Source: a virus. From it: a DNA stretch of 30,443 nt. This document shows, in pieces, positions 22,401-29,807 of this stretch. The notes beneath the pieces were generated by a model. It did no database searches and was not told the origin of the DNA. It was given only the letters and a program-made list of their open reading frames with translations. Numbering within the stretch: position 1 is the stretch's first letter; each line of letters starts with the position of its first letter. Where the stretch lies: IMG/VR virus record IMGVR_UViG_3300020418_000025, positions 1 to 30,443 of that record; one strand, 5' to 3'. The translations under genes were made by a program, and so were the position numbers.

Positions 22401-24041
22401 TCGTGTACGTCTGTCATAATCTTGTTTCTTTTTTTCTTTTTCTAAGTTAGCTTGTAAAGCTTCAATCTGTTCCTTTGGAGCATTTTCATCTTGAGCTGTA
22501 ATTAAATCATTAGCAGCCTTTTTTACGTCTTCACTGTCATACGTTGCATCAGGATCAGAAGATAATTCATTTATAATTCTATCAGGAGTTATTTTTTTAG
22601 TAGTAGAATATCCTTCACTAGGCATTACTTCAACTTCTCTTATTGTATCTCCGTCAGATTTATTAATTCCTCCCGGTACGACAAAACCTTGTATTCTACG
22701 ACCATCATCATCAAGAAATGTTATTGTTTGATTCTCAGCTAATTTAGCTGGAGTCTTTTGATTATTTATTTCTTGTTTTCTTTTTTTATCAGCTTCATCT
22801 TTAGCTAATCTTTTTTTCTTCTCAGCACTAGAGTCTAAATAACCACCAACTGTCCCAGCACCAGCACCAAAGAAACCACCGGCAACCATGCCAGCAACAC
22901 CAGCACTTAATAAGTGTTCTTTTAGTTCAGATAAACTTCTTGGTTCTCTACCCAAAGCTACATCAGTACCGATAGCATTTAACATCTCTTGACCAGCTTC
23001 AGTAATACCCTCTGCTACAGCACCAACACCAGCAGCTTTAGCACCTCTTTTAGCTATAGTTTTTATAGTGGACTGACCCACAGCTTCTAGGGCTTTATCA
23101 ACAGCTTTTTCGTCAGCTCCTGTTACCTTTGAAAATTCTTTTTTTGTAGCTTTCTCGCCGAACTTTTTTATAAATGGTTTTAAGACAGGAGCAAAAGCAA
23201 TAAGAGTTCCTACCTGTTCTAAAGCACCTTGACCAGCTCCAAACAATAGTTCGGTTCCGGCACTTCCAGTATCGGTGTCTGGTAAACCCTGTGCCCTTAA
23301 TTCATCTTTTACTGATTCTCTAACAGCACCAGTTCCCAATATTGATGATCCTATAAAACCAGTTATAGCTCCTGTAGCTAAAGCTGATAAACCAAGAAGA
23401 GGAGCAGCTGCGGCTCCGGCTACGGTTAAACCAAGAATACCAGCTGTGCTCGGTAACGTCTCACCTATAATAGCTTTTACAGAATCATAAGCATCTCCTA
23501 AACCTTCAGCCTCAAGTAAATCTTTACTTGCTAACGGTTTATTCATTTGTTGTCTACGTTGTTGTCCAGCTTTACGATCTAAATATTCGGAAGCATTTTC
23601 AAATCCAAGAAGTTCAGCTGATGATGCTGCCCAACTTAAAGGCAACATTTGTAAGGTATCAATACCACGATCAAAAGCTCTTTTAAAACCTTTCTTTGGT
23701 TCTAAAGGTTTCTCATATATTTCTGGATAATCTTCTCTTAGCTTAGCTTCTATTTCTTCATCGGGAGTTTTAATATCAAACTCAAGCTTTGTTTGATCTT
23801 TAAGAGTTATTGTTTTTTTCTTTGGAAGAATATCAGCATATTTTTCTTTTATGTCTGCATCTATCTCTGCATCTGACATCGTTCCCGGATAAGAGACAAC
23901 CTCACCGTTAGGTAATTCAAATCTTTTGTCTTTTACTTCTGGTTGTGGATTTAAAAAGTTTTGAAGATCAGCTACTGATAAGTTAGGGTTAGTGAAATCA
24001 ATGCCGGGATTAGCTGCTCTTGAAAAAATATCTTGAGCCAT
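16404..24041 (-). CDS. giant virion-associated protein with two zincin metallopeptidase motifs
   Basis: 2545 residues, a quarter of the window. Such phage proteins are usually carried in the virion and ejected with DNA. The N-terminal part is Ala/Gly-rich and hydrophobic (TAGILGLTVAGAAAAPLLG near 200, VAGMVAGGFFGAG near 385). The middle is charged and coiled. Two peptidase motifs follow: HELGH at 1119-1123 (VVHELGHALDNYLG), with ESFARLLERVM as possible third ligand, and HESFH at 1377-1381, with ETRAYGLEAY. The C-terminal third has hydrophobic stretches (MLGTLGTVVMFGGLLGLPFAD) and resembles large polyvalent (LPD, PLxRFG-type) proteins. I find no RNA polymerase motifs. Two bases separate it from the 872-aa gene. 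Confidence 0.8.
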   Translation of the reverse strand: MAQDIFSRAANPGIDFTNPNLSVADLQNFLNPQPEVKDKRFELPNGEVVSYPGTMSDAEIDADIKEKYADILPKKKTITLKDQTKLEFDIKTPDEEIEAKLREDYPEIYEKPLEPKKGFKRAFDRGIDTLQMLPLSWAASSAELLGFENASEYLDRKAGQQRRQQMNKPLASKDLLEAEGLGDAYDSVKAIIGETLPSTAGILGLTVAGAAAAPLLGLSALATGAITGFIGSSILGTGAVRESVKDELRAQGLPDTDTGSAGTELLFGAGQGALEQVGTLIAFAPVLKPFIKKFGEKATKKEFSKVTGADEKAVDKALEAVGQSTIKTIAKRGAKAAGVGAVAEGITEAGQEMLNAIGTDVALGREPRSLSELKEHLLSAGVAGMVAGGFFGAGAGTVGGYLDSSAEKKKRLAKDEADKKRKQEINNQKTPAKLAENQTITFLDDDGRRIQGFVVPGGINKSDGDTIREVEVMPSEGYSTTKKITPDRIINELSSDPDATYDSEDVKKAANDLITAQDENAPKEQIEALQANLEKEKKKQDYDRRTRLGLPVQDAEEAQYVLTNSFDTIPGQKKEEIGAITPKNKFAEAANLSSPDLIREANKDRLRQKKIFEEIRQKARTQIKEKDSLQDQNIFNAIAQKSGEEFTVKDISRQLGLTTKEAEQTLKEKLLTLRNRDIVETVSVDFLEKGKAIDKAKLRTGKNFSIYSTESLTFDGAKNYFKNIDPSETNLQLLNTAPRERILEVAKSQIQKKYMNTGLKNAFDKIKDQTYIRDTAKGKSLMELLNDPTFQQAPAKDQAQILEDVQRLNMKPQESVITPDTKQQMTRVRSDTLQTVIKIGKDRIDVTQDEIDDGFATRRIGGKIRDIPVNLTDLILDKQGNTVIGKPITQVFKPTPDLLLPKGSTSKVSNQIGKLVFTRPPAEQRNALDKANFKIAEVFDIPFDSQDSRYVFLANRGGSDGKTFEIIEGKLYGSQEGEASLSSLIEDKKKLTDKAEKINDEIITQMLTAQEGKGDKGFGNYPESKKLEEMFGFKYAEVNSNVMSEEEVIKLLEKIAKGFGLKKDQYTALSMGGEVSISISQPSDLGTIGWYNRASKKLRAGKYDPRIVSSKLSEATVVHELGHALDNYLGVNFGKTGGFDYFKEASTKAAKAAKIKSPWLFNQIDLLGMYGKEYITHGTWKPRSTLNENARVAWESLHSFIMESDFYKRSLKQDVAIKPPDMYYGQPTESFARLLERVMSNKLGFDESIYAGRTVYPEGNELKVATRLVNKLFKSFEKDQIVNKATGQTLTKLKARIEAKPGAKLRIEKSVTELQDITRKLLGTDKLIQFIPTGLKTDEVIGVGRVDETGYYVRGVTFGDMAQVALGFGNADYTTIHESFHIAEEIGLISQPEIKFLDTQTENIKDLIREAKRLAHPTIQKLDENVLFENSKETRAYGLEAYKFLKEIAKQKMDTKSPLNKLFDKVVEFFKKIQNWFTGKGFYSFESIYDDFLYGKYAKTDKELIEIYKDRPYNITNPLFAHSHSYSTPEADVDMGRKLMREVFKFEEKVKRLEDPKNLDDATLNELADQLQELTIIERNIVHPSTLAEKYPDTFGILWSSLESQRQLASSIEDRALKFAKPFLKLDPRSESYKKIAQVLEVTDYYQGTLPRKNQDGSMTLDGVPPIPGREDSGINFEQQLTLTPEEASIYEGVRESLDGIYEQTMVAFLASLDIKYPGNNFSHSEIIAELRRQQAEKRREGKEEEARLRQHGIDLLTQASTERHPGYFPRTRAGAEGFIVKDQDGKTIHFEAIPDSVVKKVTRKTKEVLLRQKKKRGPAIDKEKRKQLLEQLQRKFPEAQGFSIKQLTLIKDDKKSGQTAKQEFLKELSIMEQVEYYSTNPELQSELSGIISNMKKKTTEKGFLRFVRTRADENITGFINARNQQTYHREALLQYLQSGSTFAASVQSAPAINGTLSYLESVANTKQISKQFIEYMKEQVDYVRSPSDELRLLKAISFTSYLGFNPSSALLNLTQIPQVTAPTLATLDGVRGVKALIKASADAFKLSKVKDVDEYFYNPDKIKDADFLTADEKEYLRGLFAKGIVTPIRNIDAGARFDIEMESQLSRSGFGAPAIKAFRNTVNWAGALFGGVEQLNRISTALAGYRLHRDSPRFRKNLDIHKQGTKYKNVENVTKEMAGEMMVFDTQFLMGKENRPTIARATGFFGPVGVLTTQFLTFVGQYIERIFILGGTALSKEADPLTRKLAMNIMLGTLGTVVMFGGLLGLPFADTFREMFKRISKFFTDREIDVEIVFRELLQESIGTGMTDTLLRGLPRQMGVDLSQRAAFGNPLGIDVLNNELSWLLGPFGSLVGDTITNIKDDIKNDKPVRAAFNLAPLGIRNFIDSFYYVSEGVKAGTGRTIVAPEDLTPIDVGFKAIGFTPSKVAKERELVRAKRYLGTRDKGLRESFTRRMTDKLAKSYRSRISGDMAESQKYQEEFEELVRELAEYNKGRPPEEVVIIQPETLKNRFAIQIAGINSEASLRYTPKLDRAKSMEMRKLYFSD

Positions 24042-24042
24042 C

Positions 24043-26661
24043 TTATGGTCCTAATTGTTTAACGGATCCATAACCAAAATTAGGACCGGCTCCAGTCTGC
24101 CCTCCGGTTGTTGATACTCCTACCCCCAACATTTGTTTAAGGTTATTTACTTCAGATTGATACCTGTTTATTTGTTGAATAATTATATCTTTTGATCCTT
24201 GTAGTAATGGATTGCTTAATTCTTTTTGCATTTCACTTATTGCATCTTGAGTTATATCTAAAACGTCAATTATATTTTTCTTTTCTGCCGCACTTGTTGC
24301 ACCCTGCTTAGCTAACAATTCAGCTCTCCTAAGATTAGTATCAACTATAGCCTGATCTTCATCAAATAATTGTTTTCTCTCAGCTAAACTTAATTCTTGA
24401 TTTTTTAATCCTTTATTAAATTCAAATTTTTCTTTAGTTAGTGCAAGAGTTTCTTTGTCATTAACTAATCTATTTATTACTTCCATTTCACTTAGATTAC
24501 CTCTTCTTCCCATCTCAACAATATTAGCTTCTCTAACTTTAATCTGACTGTCTAAATCTTTTTTCTTTAATCCAATCTCAGCCCCGAATACGTCATACTT
24601 GTAACCTAACTCTTTATCAAGACGAGCACCTTTACCAGCCTCTTGAAGTTTAACTTTCTCAAGATCCGTTTGAATACCTAAAGCTTTTAAAGCTACATCT
24701 TCTCTACGGTCAGCAATTTTTTGTTCTCTATCTTCTTCTCTTTCTCTACGTCTTGTAGCTTCTGGAAGAACTTTTTTAACAGCTGATCCTGCCTGAGTTA
24801 AAAATCCCGGACCTACGTCTGGATCTCCTGTCATTAAGTTAAGACCGATAGATGCAATTAGATCACCCGGTAATCTACCTAAACCTTTTTTCTCTCTTTC
24901 GTCTCCCTCAGTTTTAGACTTATCGTATCCTGCAATTATAGCATTCAATTTATTTTCAATATTAGTTGAACCTTTTGATCCTACATCTTCTGGTGCAGCC
25001 TGTTGTTTTGGCTTTGCTGTAAGAATGTCTTTAATGTCTGTATTTAAAAAAGGAGCTAACCCTGATAAATCTCCAACTGGAGAACCTCCCGGTTGTGTTT
25101 GATCAGCTACAGATTTTGGTTGTTCGCCTGGTCCAATCACCTCACCATCTACAACTCTTCTATTGGTTTCCATGTACGGCATAGGCCCCCTGTCGCCAGC
25201 TGTCAAAACATCTGAAGGTTCTGATAATGTAGTATCAAACTCTCCTAAGTTTTCTACAACTTCAGGCCTATCTGCTAATATTTGTCTAGTGCTTAATAGA
25301 TAATCTCTATCTAATCTGTCTTTCTCCATAACATTTGCTCCAGCAACATCAGGAACACCTCCGGGTTCTTGGTCCTCTGCATAGCCAACTTCTTTTAAAC
25401 CTTTCTCAAATAACATTCTGTCCCTACCTTCAATAAAAGAAGGGATCTCACCTTTCTTTACATCGTAACGGGTTCTATCTTTTTTATCATAAGGGTTTGT
25501 AAATGTTCTTTGACCACTAAACGGATTTCTAGGATTACGAGGATCAGACACAAATTTATAAATACTGCTGACATACGGACGACTAAAGTCACTTGGGTTT
25601 ACACTTGGGTCATATCTAGTTGATCCAGATAAAATACCGCCGTTAGCTTTGTTAACTTTACCACCTTTTTTAAATAATCCAAACTGTGACCCAAGTCCAT
25701 ACACACCAAGACCAGCACCAAGCAGCTGTTGTCCCAGACCCGGCTGTTGTGTTTGTTGTTGTGCTGTTGTGTATGTGGACACCGGCAAATTAAACCCACG
25801 AAGTACAGATGACATCTCTTGTACTTGTTGTGACGGTCTTGTTGTTTCTCTAGCAAAATCTTCATAAGCAATGTCTAATGCTTTTTGTTGTTGTGCTTGA
25901 CGTGTACCACCAACAGTTTCAAGAGCACCAAGGCCGGCCAGTCCCAACTGTTGTTGTTGGCCACCAAGTGTAGCAAACTGTTGACCCGCAGCTAGTGATG
26001 CTGCTCTATCAGCCGCCAGTTGTTCCATAGCTTTATCATAAGCTTGTTGCGAACCTACAGCTTGGATGTCAGCAAGTCTTTGTCCTTGTTGTCGAGCTAG
26101 TTCTGATTCTATTAAAGCCTGACGTGATCCACCATAAGCACCGGCTCCTACAGCTTGAGCACCTATTTGTTGTTGTAATTTTTCTGCATCTCTAAGAGCT
26201 TCTCTTTTTTGTATGTCAATAACAGCTTGTTGATAAGGATTCATACGAGCAGCTATGGCTGTTGGATCTGTAGATTGTTGAGCCGCCTGTGCTGTTAGTA
26301 AATCAGCTGATGCAATATAAGGTTTATAATCACCGACAAGTTCTCCAACTCCTGAGTAAGCAGCTTGTTGTTCTGGAGTAAACTGAGCTAGTCTTTGACC
26401 CTCGTATCTTTGAAACGGTTCTGTGGTAACAGCTTCAGATCTTTCAAACAATCTTTCTAAATACGGTTGAAAATATTCTGGTATGTTACTTGTTTGTTGA
26501 GTAACTGTTTGAGGCGGAGGAGGGGGAGGTGATCCACCACCACTACCACCGAAGCATACCTTCATTGCCTCGTCGTTAGATACATCTTGGAATGGGTTAT
26601 CCTCCATTCCCACACCATATTGTTGTTCAGAAATTTTAAGTCGTTTTAATAAGTTAGCCAT
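24043..26661 (-). CDS. proline/glutamine-rich structural or internal virion protein (872 aa)
   Basis: The N-terminus carries a glycine run followed by six prolines (GGGSPPPPPPQTV), then a long Ala/Gln-rich helical region with many QQ pairs (AAQQST, RQQGQRLADIQ). A GAGLGVYGLGSQFGLF hydrophobic stretch is followed by the basic turn KKGGKVNKANGGI, a motif shared with the 670-aa protein. The second half is disordered and then strongly coiled-coil (RREREEDREQKIADRRED, residues about 640-830). Composition and position next to the giant protein suggest an internal or ejected virion protein. No enzymatic motif seen. Confidence 0.7.
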   Translation of the reverse strand: MANLLKRLKISEQQYGVGMEDNPFQDVSNDEAMKVCFGGSGGGSPPPPPPQTVTQQTSNIPEYFQPYLERLFERSEAVTTEPFQRYEGQRLAQFTPEQQAAYSGVGELVGDYKPYIASADLLTAQAAQQSTDPTAIAARMNPYQQAVIDIQKREALRDAEKLQQQIGAQAVGAGAYGGSRQALIESELARQQGQRLADIQAVGSQQAYDKAMEQLAADRAASLAAGQQFATLGGQQQQLGLAGLGALETVGGTRQAQQQKALDIAYEDFARETTRPSQQVQEMSSVLRGFNLPVSTYTTAQQQTQQPGLGQQLLGAGLGVYGLGSQFGLFKKGGKVNKANGGILSGSTRYDPSVNPSDFSRPYVSSIYKFVSDPRNPRNPFSGQRTFTNPYDKKDRTRYDVKKGEIPSFIEGRDRMLFEKGLKEVGYAEDQEPGGVPDVAGANVMEKDRLDRDYLLSTRQILADRPEVVENLGEFDTTLSEPSDVLTAGDRGPMPYMETNRRVVDGEVIGPGEQPKSVADQTQPGGSPVGDLSGLAPFLNTDIKDILTAKPKQQAAPEDVGSKGSTNIENKLNAIIAGYDKSKTEGDEREKKGLGRLPGDLIASIGLNLMTGDPDVGPGFLTQAGSAVKKVLPEATRRREREEDREQKIADRREDVALKALGIQTDLEKVKLQEAGKGARLDKELGYKYDVFGAEIGLKKKDLDSQIKVREANIVEMGRRGNLSEMEVINRLVNDKETLALTKEKFEFNKGLKNQELSLAERKQLFDEDQAIVDTNLRRAELLAKQGATSAAEKKNIIDVLDITQDAISEMQKELSNPLLQGSKDIIIQQINRYQSEVNNLKQMLGVGVSTTGGQTGAGPNFGYGSVKQLGP

Positions 26662-27071
26662 TTTGTTCTCTGTATAAATTGTTGGTTATCAAAACCAAGC
26701 TTGTCACATACTTTATTCCATTGCATGCGACCAGTTAATTCAATGCCGTCTAACTTTAACTTTTTAGCTAAGTCTTCAAGCTTTTTAAATATTTGTTTAC
26801 CTACACGGAAGTTAAGGTTTCGACCAAAGATAAACAAGATTTCCAACAACCTCTTTTTTGTTGGATAAAGATTTATTTTTATTACATAACCTGCGATTAT
26901 TCTACCATTATGTTTTATTCTTAACAAACCTAACACTCCTGTTTCGATGTGATGTCTGAGTATTTCAGGTGTGTATTTATTATCAAACGGTATGCGTTCA
27001 ATCTCCACCGGAAATAACATAAACAATTCTTCAATATCATCAAAAGATTTAACCTCTTCAACTTTAAGCAC
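26646..27071 (-). CDS. GNAT-like N-acetyltransferase
   Basis: 141 residues with GNAT layout: an N-terminal beta-alpha unit, GLLRIKHNGRIIAGYVIKI for strands 2-4, a FIFGRNLNFRVGKQIFKKLE stretch where the acetyl-CoA-binding loop and helix should lie, and IELTGRMQWNKVCDKLGF at the end, as in the final strand-helix of the family. The R/Q-x-x-G-x-G/A loop is degenerate (NFRVGKQ), so catalysis is not certain. The start is GTG 27071, overlapping the upstream structural gene by 8 bases; its stop overlaps the 872-aa gene by 16. Its place amid virion genes is common in marine podoviruses. Confidence 0.7.
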   Translation of the reverse strand: MLKVEEVKSFDDIEELFMLFPVEIERIPFDNKYTPEILRHHIETGVLGLLRIKHNGRIIAGYVIKINLYPTKKRLLEILFIFGRNLNFRVGKQIFKKLEDLAKKLKLDGIELTGRMQWNKVCDKLGFDNQQFIQRTKWLTY

Positions 27072-29076
27072 TCATTAATTGGTTTAACCCTAATGTTAAT
27101 TCACTAGGTTGTTTCGTCGTTCCTGTTTTTACTTTTCTTACGTTTTTCATTAGAGAGTATAATTTTTTAGATCCCTGATCATAACTACCTTTACCTAATT
27201 TTGCAACAACATCTCGAGGAACTACAAATTCTTGAGGACTGACAGCCGCAGCTTGTTTACCTTCAATGCTGGTTTGAATAAGATCATCCATACCACCACC
27301 CGGTCCTTGTAGTTCACCCGCCATTATCCCACCCGCCTGATACTGTTGCGGGTTCATCCCAAAGAAACTTTGTAATTTTCGAGCACCAGCATCGGATGAG
27401 CCATCACCTAAGTGACCGACAACATCGGCTGGTATAACGAATGCATTTTCTTGTAATTCTTCATCTGATTCTACTTCTCCGCCCTGGTTATAATAATCAA
27501 CCTTCATTTTTTCAACCCCTGGATATGTAACGTTTGCATAACCTATTTTAGAAACATCTTCTTTACCTAATGCTAAGTTTTCTGCTGACGTAGGATAACG
27601 ATAGGGACTTCTTTGTAACGGACCTTGATAACTTCCACCAATACCCCTGAGTAAATTATTGTCTTGAGCATATTTAAACATAGCATCACCTTGTTGATCT
27701 ATCAGGGTCTGCCCCATTAATCTTCCGATAGGTCCTAAAAGTCTACCTTTACGACCAAGCATATTTTCATAAATACCTATAATCTCATCATCAAATCTTT
27801 GACGTAGCCCCGGTTCAGATTTACCATAATTAACAGCAGACATATCAACAGTAGAGCTTGGTCCTGCGGATCCAGCTGGTGGTTGTTCTGCCATACCGGG
27901 AACATCTCCACCCTCAGCTAAACCAAGAAAACTTCTAACTTGATCAATGTTTACATTTAAATCTTTACGAGGTAAGTTTTGAGCAACTTGATCAAAGTTA
28001 ATACCTTTTGCTTGTTGTGGCATTTTAGGAATGGGCATCTGTGGCATCATAGCTTTTTCAGCCATTTTCATAGTTTGTAGTGGACTACCTTTCGGTGCTT
28101 TTGTTTTTGGTTTACCAGTTTTCAACAACTGAGATATTCCTGGCGGTACAGTATCTATCTTACCCGTAGCTAAAAAATTAGCTGATGGGGTTGGATCAGC
28201 TACACCACTTGGAGGACTCATAATGTTTATGTTTTGAGATGTGACCCTAGAATCAACGGGCTTCATGCGAGGGTCGGTCGGTGAGAACCCACCCATTTGA
28301 AATTTTTTAATCTGTCCACCTTTTTTAGCTCCTATGTAACCATATGAGTCGGGACTAGTTCTACCGTAAGCTAAGTCTTCTGGGTCAGGATATGTGTACT
28401 CACCTCTGTCTAATGGACCTTTATAATCATATTTACTAAAATCTCTTTCTTCCGTAGGCGGTAATGTTAATGGTGCCGGTGCTTCCGGAGGAGTTGCCGC
28501 CATTTGTAAACCAAGACCACCCGCAGCTATGTATGCTGGGTTGACAGCCTTATCTGTTATTAATCCTGTTGGGTCTATAGGCACTGGAGATGTATCAATT
28601 AGACCACCTAGTATTCCGGAACTAACACTTTGTAATGGACGTTCAACTAATTTACCACCAACAGTTTTATACATAGCATCTGTCCCAAGTTGTATAGGAG
28701 ATACCATTCCAGCTCCGCCAGCCCCGGCCGGTTGTAAAATAGCTGGAATTGTCTTATCAGCAAACTGAAGACCACCTCCGCCAATCTGTTGAGCAGTTGA
28801 ATCAGCAATAATATTTTGACCAACATCAGACATACCTGTCCCCGTAAGTCCAAATATACCTTCCCCACCAGTTGGCTTCGCAGTTAAACCTCTTGTTAAA
28901 CTTCCAATACCATAAGAGAATGCAGCTGATCCTATACCGGCTAGTGGACTACCTGTTTCAATCCCTGTCTTGATACCCATGTATGCAGCTGCGGGTAACG
29001 GATTACCACCGGCTGCAATCGTAATACCAATAGGAGCAACAATATCAGTAAAAAAACTTTTAATAGAACCAAACAT
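27064..29076 (-). CDS. structural protein with duplicated DVV-LG-GS motif (670 aa)
   Basis: The ATG at 29076 overlaps the preceding stop (TAATG) and has GGAGGG about ten bases upstream; a TTG 18 bases earlier is rejected. The N-terminus is Gly/Ala/Ile-rich and hydrophobic. The middle is Pro-rich and probably disordered, with Gly-Gly turns after basic residues (AKKGGQIKKFQMGGF). The C-terminal part repeats a motif: residues 544-572 (FVIPADVVGHLGDGSSDAG) and 615-643 (FVVPRDVVAKLGKGSYDQG), 15 of 29 identical. Similar GG and DVV-LG-GS motifs are frequent in virion proteins of marine podoviruses. The exact role is unknown. Confidence 0.7.
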   Translation of the reverse strand: MFGSIKSFFTDIVAPIGITIAAGGNPLPAAAYMGIKTGIETGSPLAGIGSAAFSYGIGSLTRGLTAKPTGGEGIFGLTGTGMSDVGQNIIADSTAQQIGGGGLQFADKTIPAILQPAGAGGAGMVSPIQLGTDAMYKTVGGKLVERPLQSVSSGILGGLIDTSPVPIDPTGLITDKAVNPAYIAAGGLGLQMAATPPEAPAPLTLPPTEERDFSKYDYKGPLDRGEYTYPDPEDLAYGRTSPDSYGYIGAKKGGQIKKFQMGGFSPTDPRMKPVDSRVTSQNINIMSPPSGVADPTPSANFLATGKIDTVPPGISQLLKTGKPKTKAPKGSPLQTMKMAEKAMMPQMPIPKMPQQAKGINFDQVAQNLPRKDLNVNIDQVRSFLGLAEGGDVPGMAEQPPAGSAGPSSTVDMSAVNYGKSEPGLRQRFDDEIIGIYENMLGRKGRLLGPIGRLMGQTLIDQQGDAMFKYAQDNNLLRGIGGSYQGPLQRSPYRYPTSAENLALGKEDVSKIGYANVTYPGVEKMKVDYYNQGGEVESDEELQENAFVIPADVVGHLGDGSSDAGARKLQSFFGMNPQQYQAGGIMAGELQGPGGGMDDLIQTSIEGKQAAAVSPQEFVVPRDVVAKLGKGSYDQGSKKLYSLMKNVRKVKTGTTKQPSELTLGLNQLMSA

Positions 29077-29495
29077 TAGTGAAAGTCCCTCCAACCTGTA
29101 CCATCATAGCCTTGAAACTTATTAGTAGCAGCATTAAATCTAATTTGCCCTTTCAACGGTGTAGCTTCTGCCGTATCAGGGTTTGTTAAGTTACTATTAA
29201 GTCTTAGTCGTCCTTGTATACTTATAGATCCAAACTGATCTTGTTGTACACCATTACGAATTTTTACTTGGTCAGCTGATAGTTTATCATTTAACGAATC
29301 AGCCCATGCTTCCATTTTATTAAGTGCATCGTCTGAAAAAGCATTAGCATTACCGGCATCAAGAAACGATACAGTCGTTGTTGGAGCAGGTGCTGGTGGA
29401 CCAAATCCAGTGCTTTGTGGAGATCCTGTTGTAAACGTCGTCGAGCTGTTTTCCATGTTAGGTGTTATTCTTGGGAATCTTGGATAATCTGCCAT
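29076..29495 (-). CDS. fibre-like small structural protein (139 aa)
   Basis: The N-terminal half is Pro/Thr/Ser-rich and flexible (SSTTFTTGSPQSTGFGPPAP), followed by a helix (DALNKMEAWADSLNDKLS). The C-terminus is LKGQIRFNAATNKFQGYDGT and a final WRDFH. This kind of ending (FN-xTN-KFQGYxGxxW) is common in phage fibre or baseplate-type proteins with beta-structured tips, where it often marks a trimerising or receptor-binding tip. The gene lies head to tail with its neighbours (stop and start adjacent). A minor virion or tail-tip protein is my best guess. Confidence 0.65.
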   Translation of the reverse strand: MADYPRFPRITPNMENSSTTFTTGSPQSTGFGPPAPAPTTTVSFLDAGNANAFSDDALNKMEAWADSLNDKLSADQVKIRNGVQQDQFGSISIQGRLRLNSNLTNPDTAEATPLKGQIRFNAATNKFQGYDGTGWRDFH

Positions 29496-29807
29496 TTATG
29501 CTACACTCCTTTTTTGTTTTGTCTTTTTCTTTTGTTGATTTATAAAAGCTCTATAGACAGCAGCTTGTTTATTTTTACCTGCAACTCTAGCTCGTTGTTC
29601 CATAGCTATCGCAGCCTGTGTTTTATGGGCATGACTACGACCTGATCTTTTTATCTTAGCCACCGAAGCTCTAGCATCTGCAACCGTTGTAAATTTTAAA
29701 CCACGTATTGTGCCTTTTGGGTTCTCGTCGGTATACAAGTCAGAGTGTTTTTTACTACCGACTGGTTGTCCTTTTTTTCTTGGTATTCTTCTGTTATCTT
29801 TTGCCAT
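29496..29807 (-). CDS. small strongly basic protein (103 aa)
   Basis: Lys/Arg-rich throughout, starting AKDNRRIPRKKGQPVGSKKH and ending in KKKTKQKRSVA. The central GTIRGLKFTTVADARASVAK and HAHKTQAAIAMEQRARVAGK are a pattern I associate with small proteins in marine phage structural operons. No membrane segment, no cysteines. Basic charge and position among virion genes suggest a DNA-associated or packaged protein. Start ATG 29807 overlaps the upstream gene by 14 bases. Confidence 0.65.
   Translation of the reverse strand: MAKDNRRIPRKKGQPVGSKKHSDLYTDENPKGTIRGLKFTTVADARASVAKIKRSGRSHAHKTQAAIAMEQRARVAGKNKQAAVYRAFINQQKKKTKQKRSVA

Noticed and set aside
16404-24041. N4-type virion RNA polymerase
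   Set aside because: The size is similar, but I could not find T7-like RNA polymerase motifs, and the zincin and hydrophobic regions point elsewhere.
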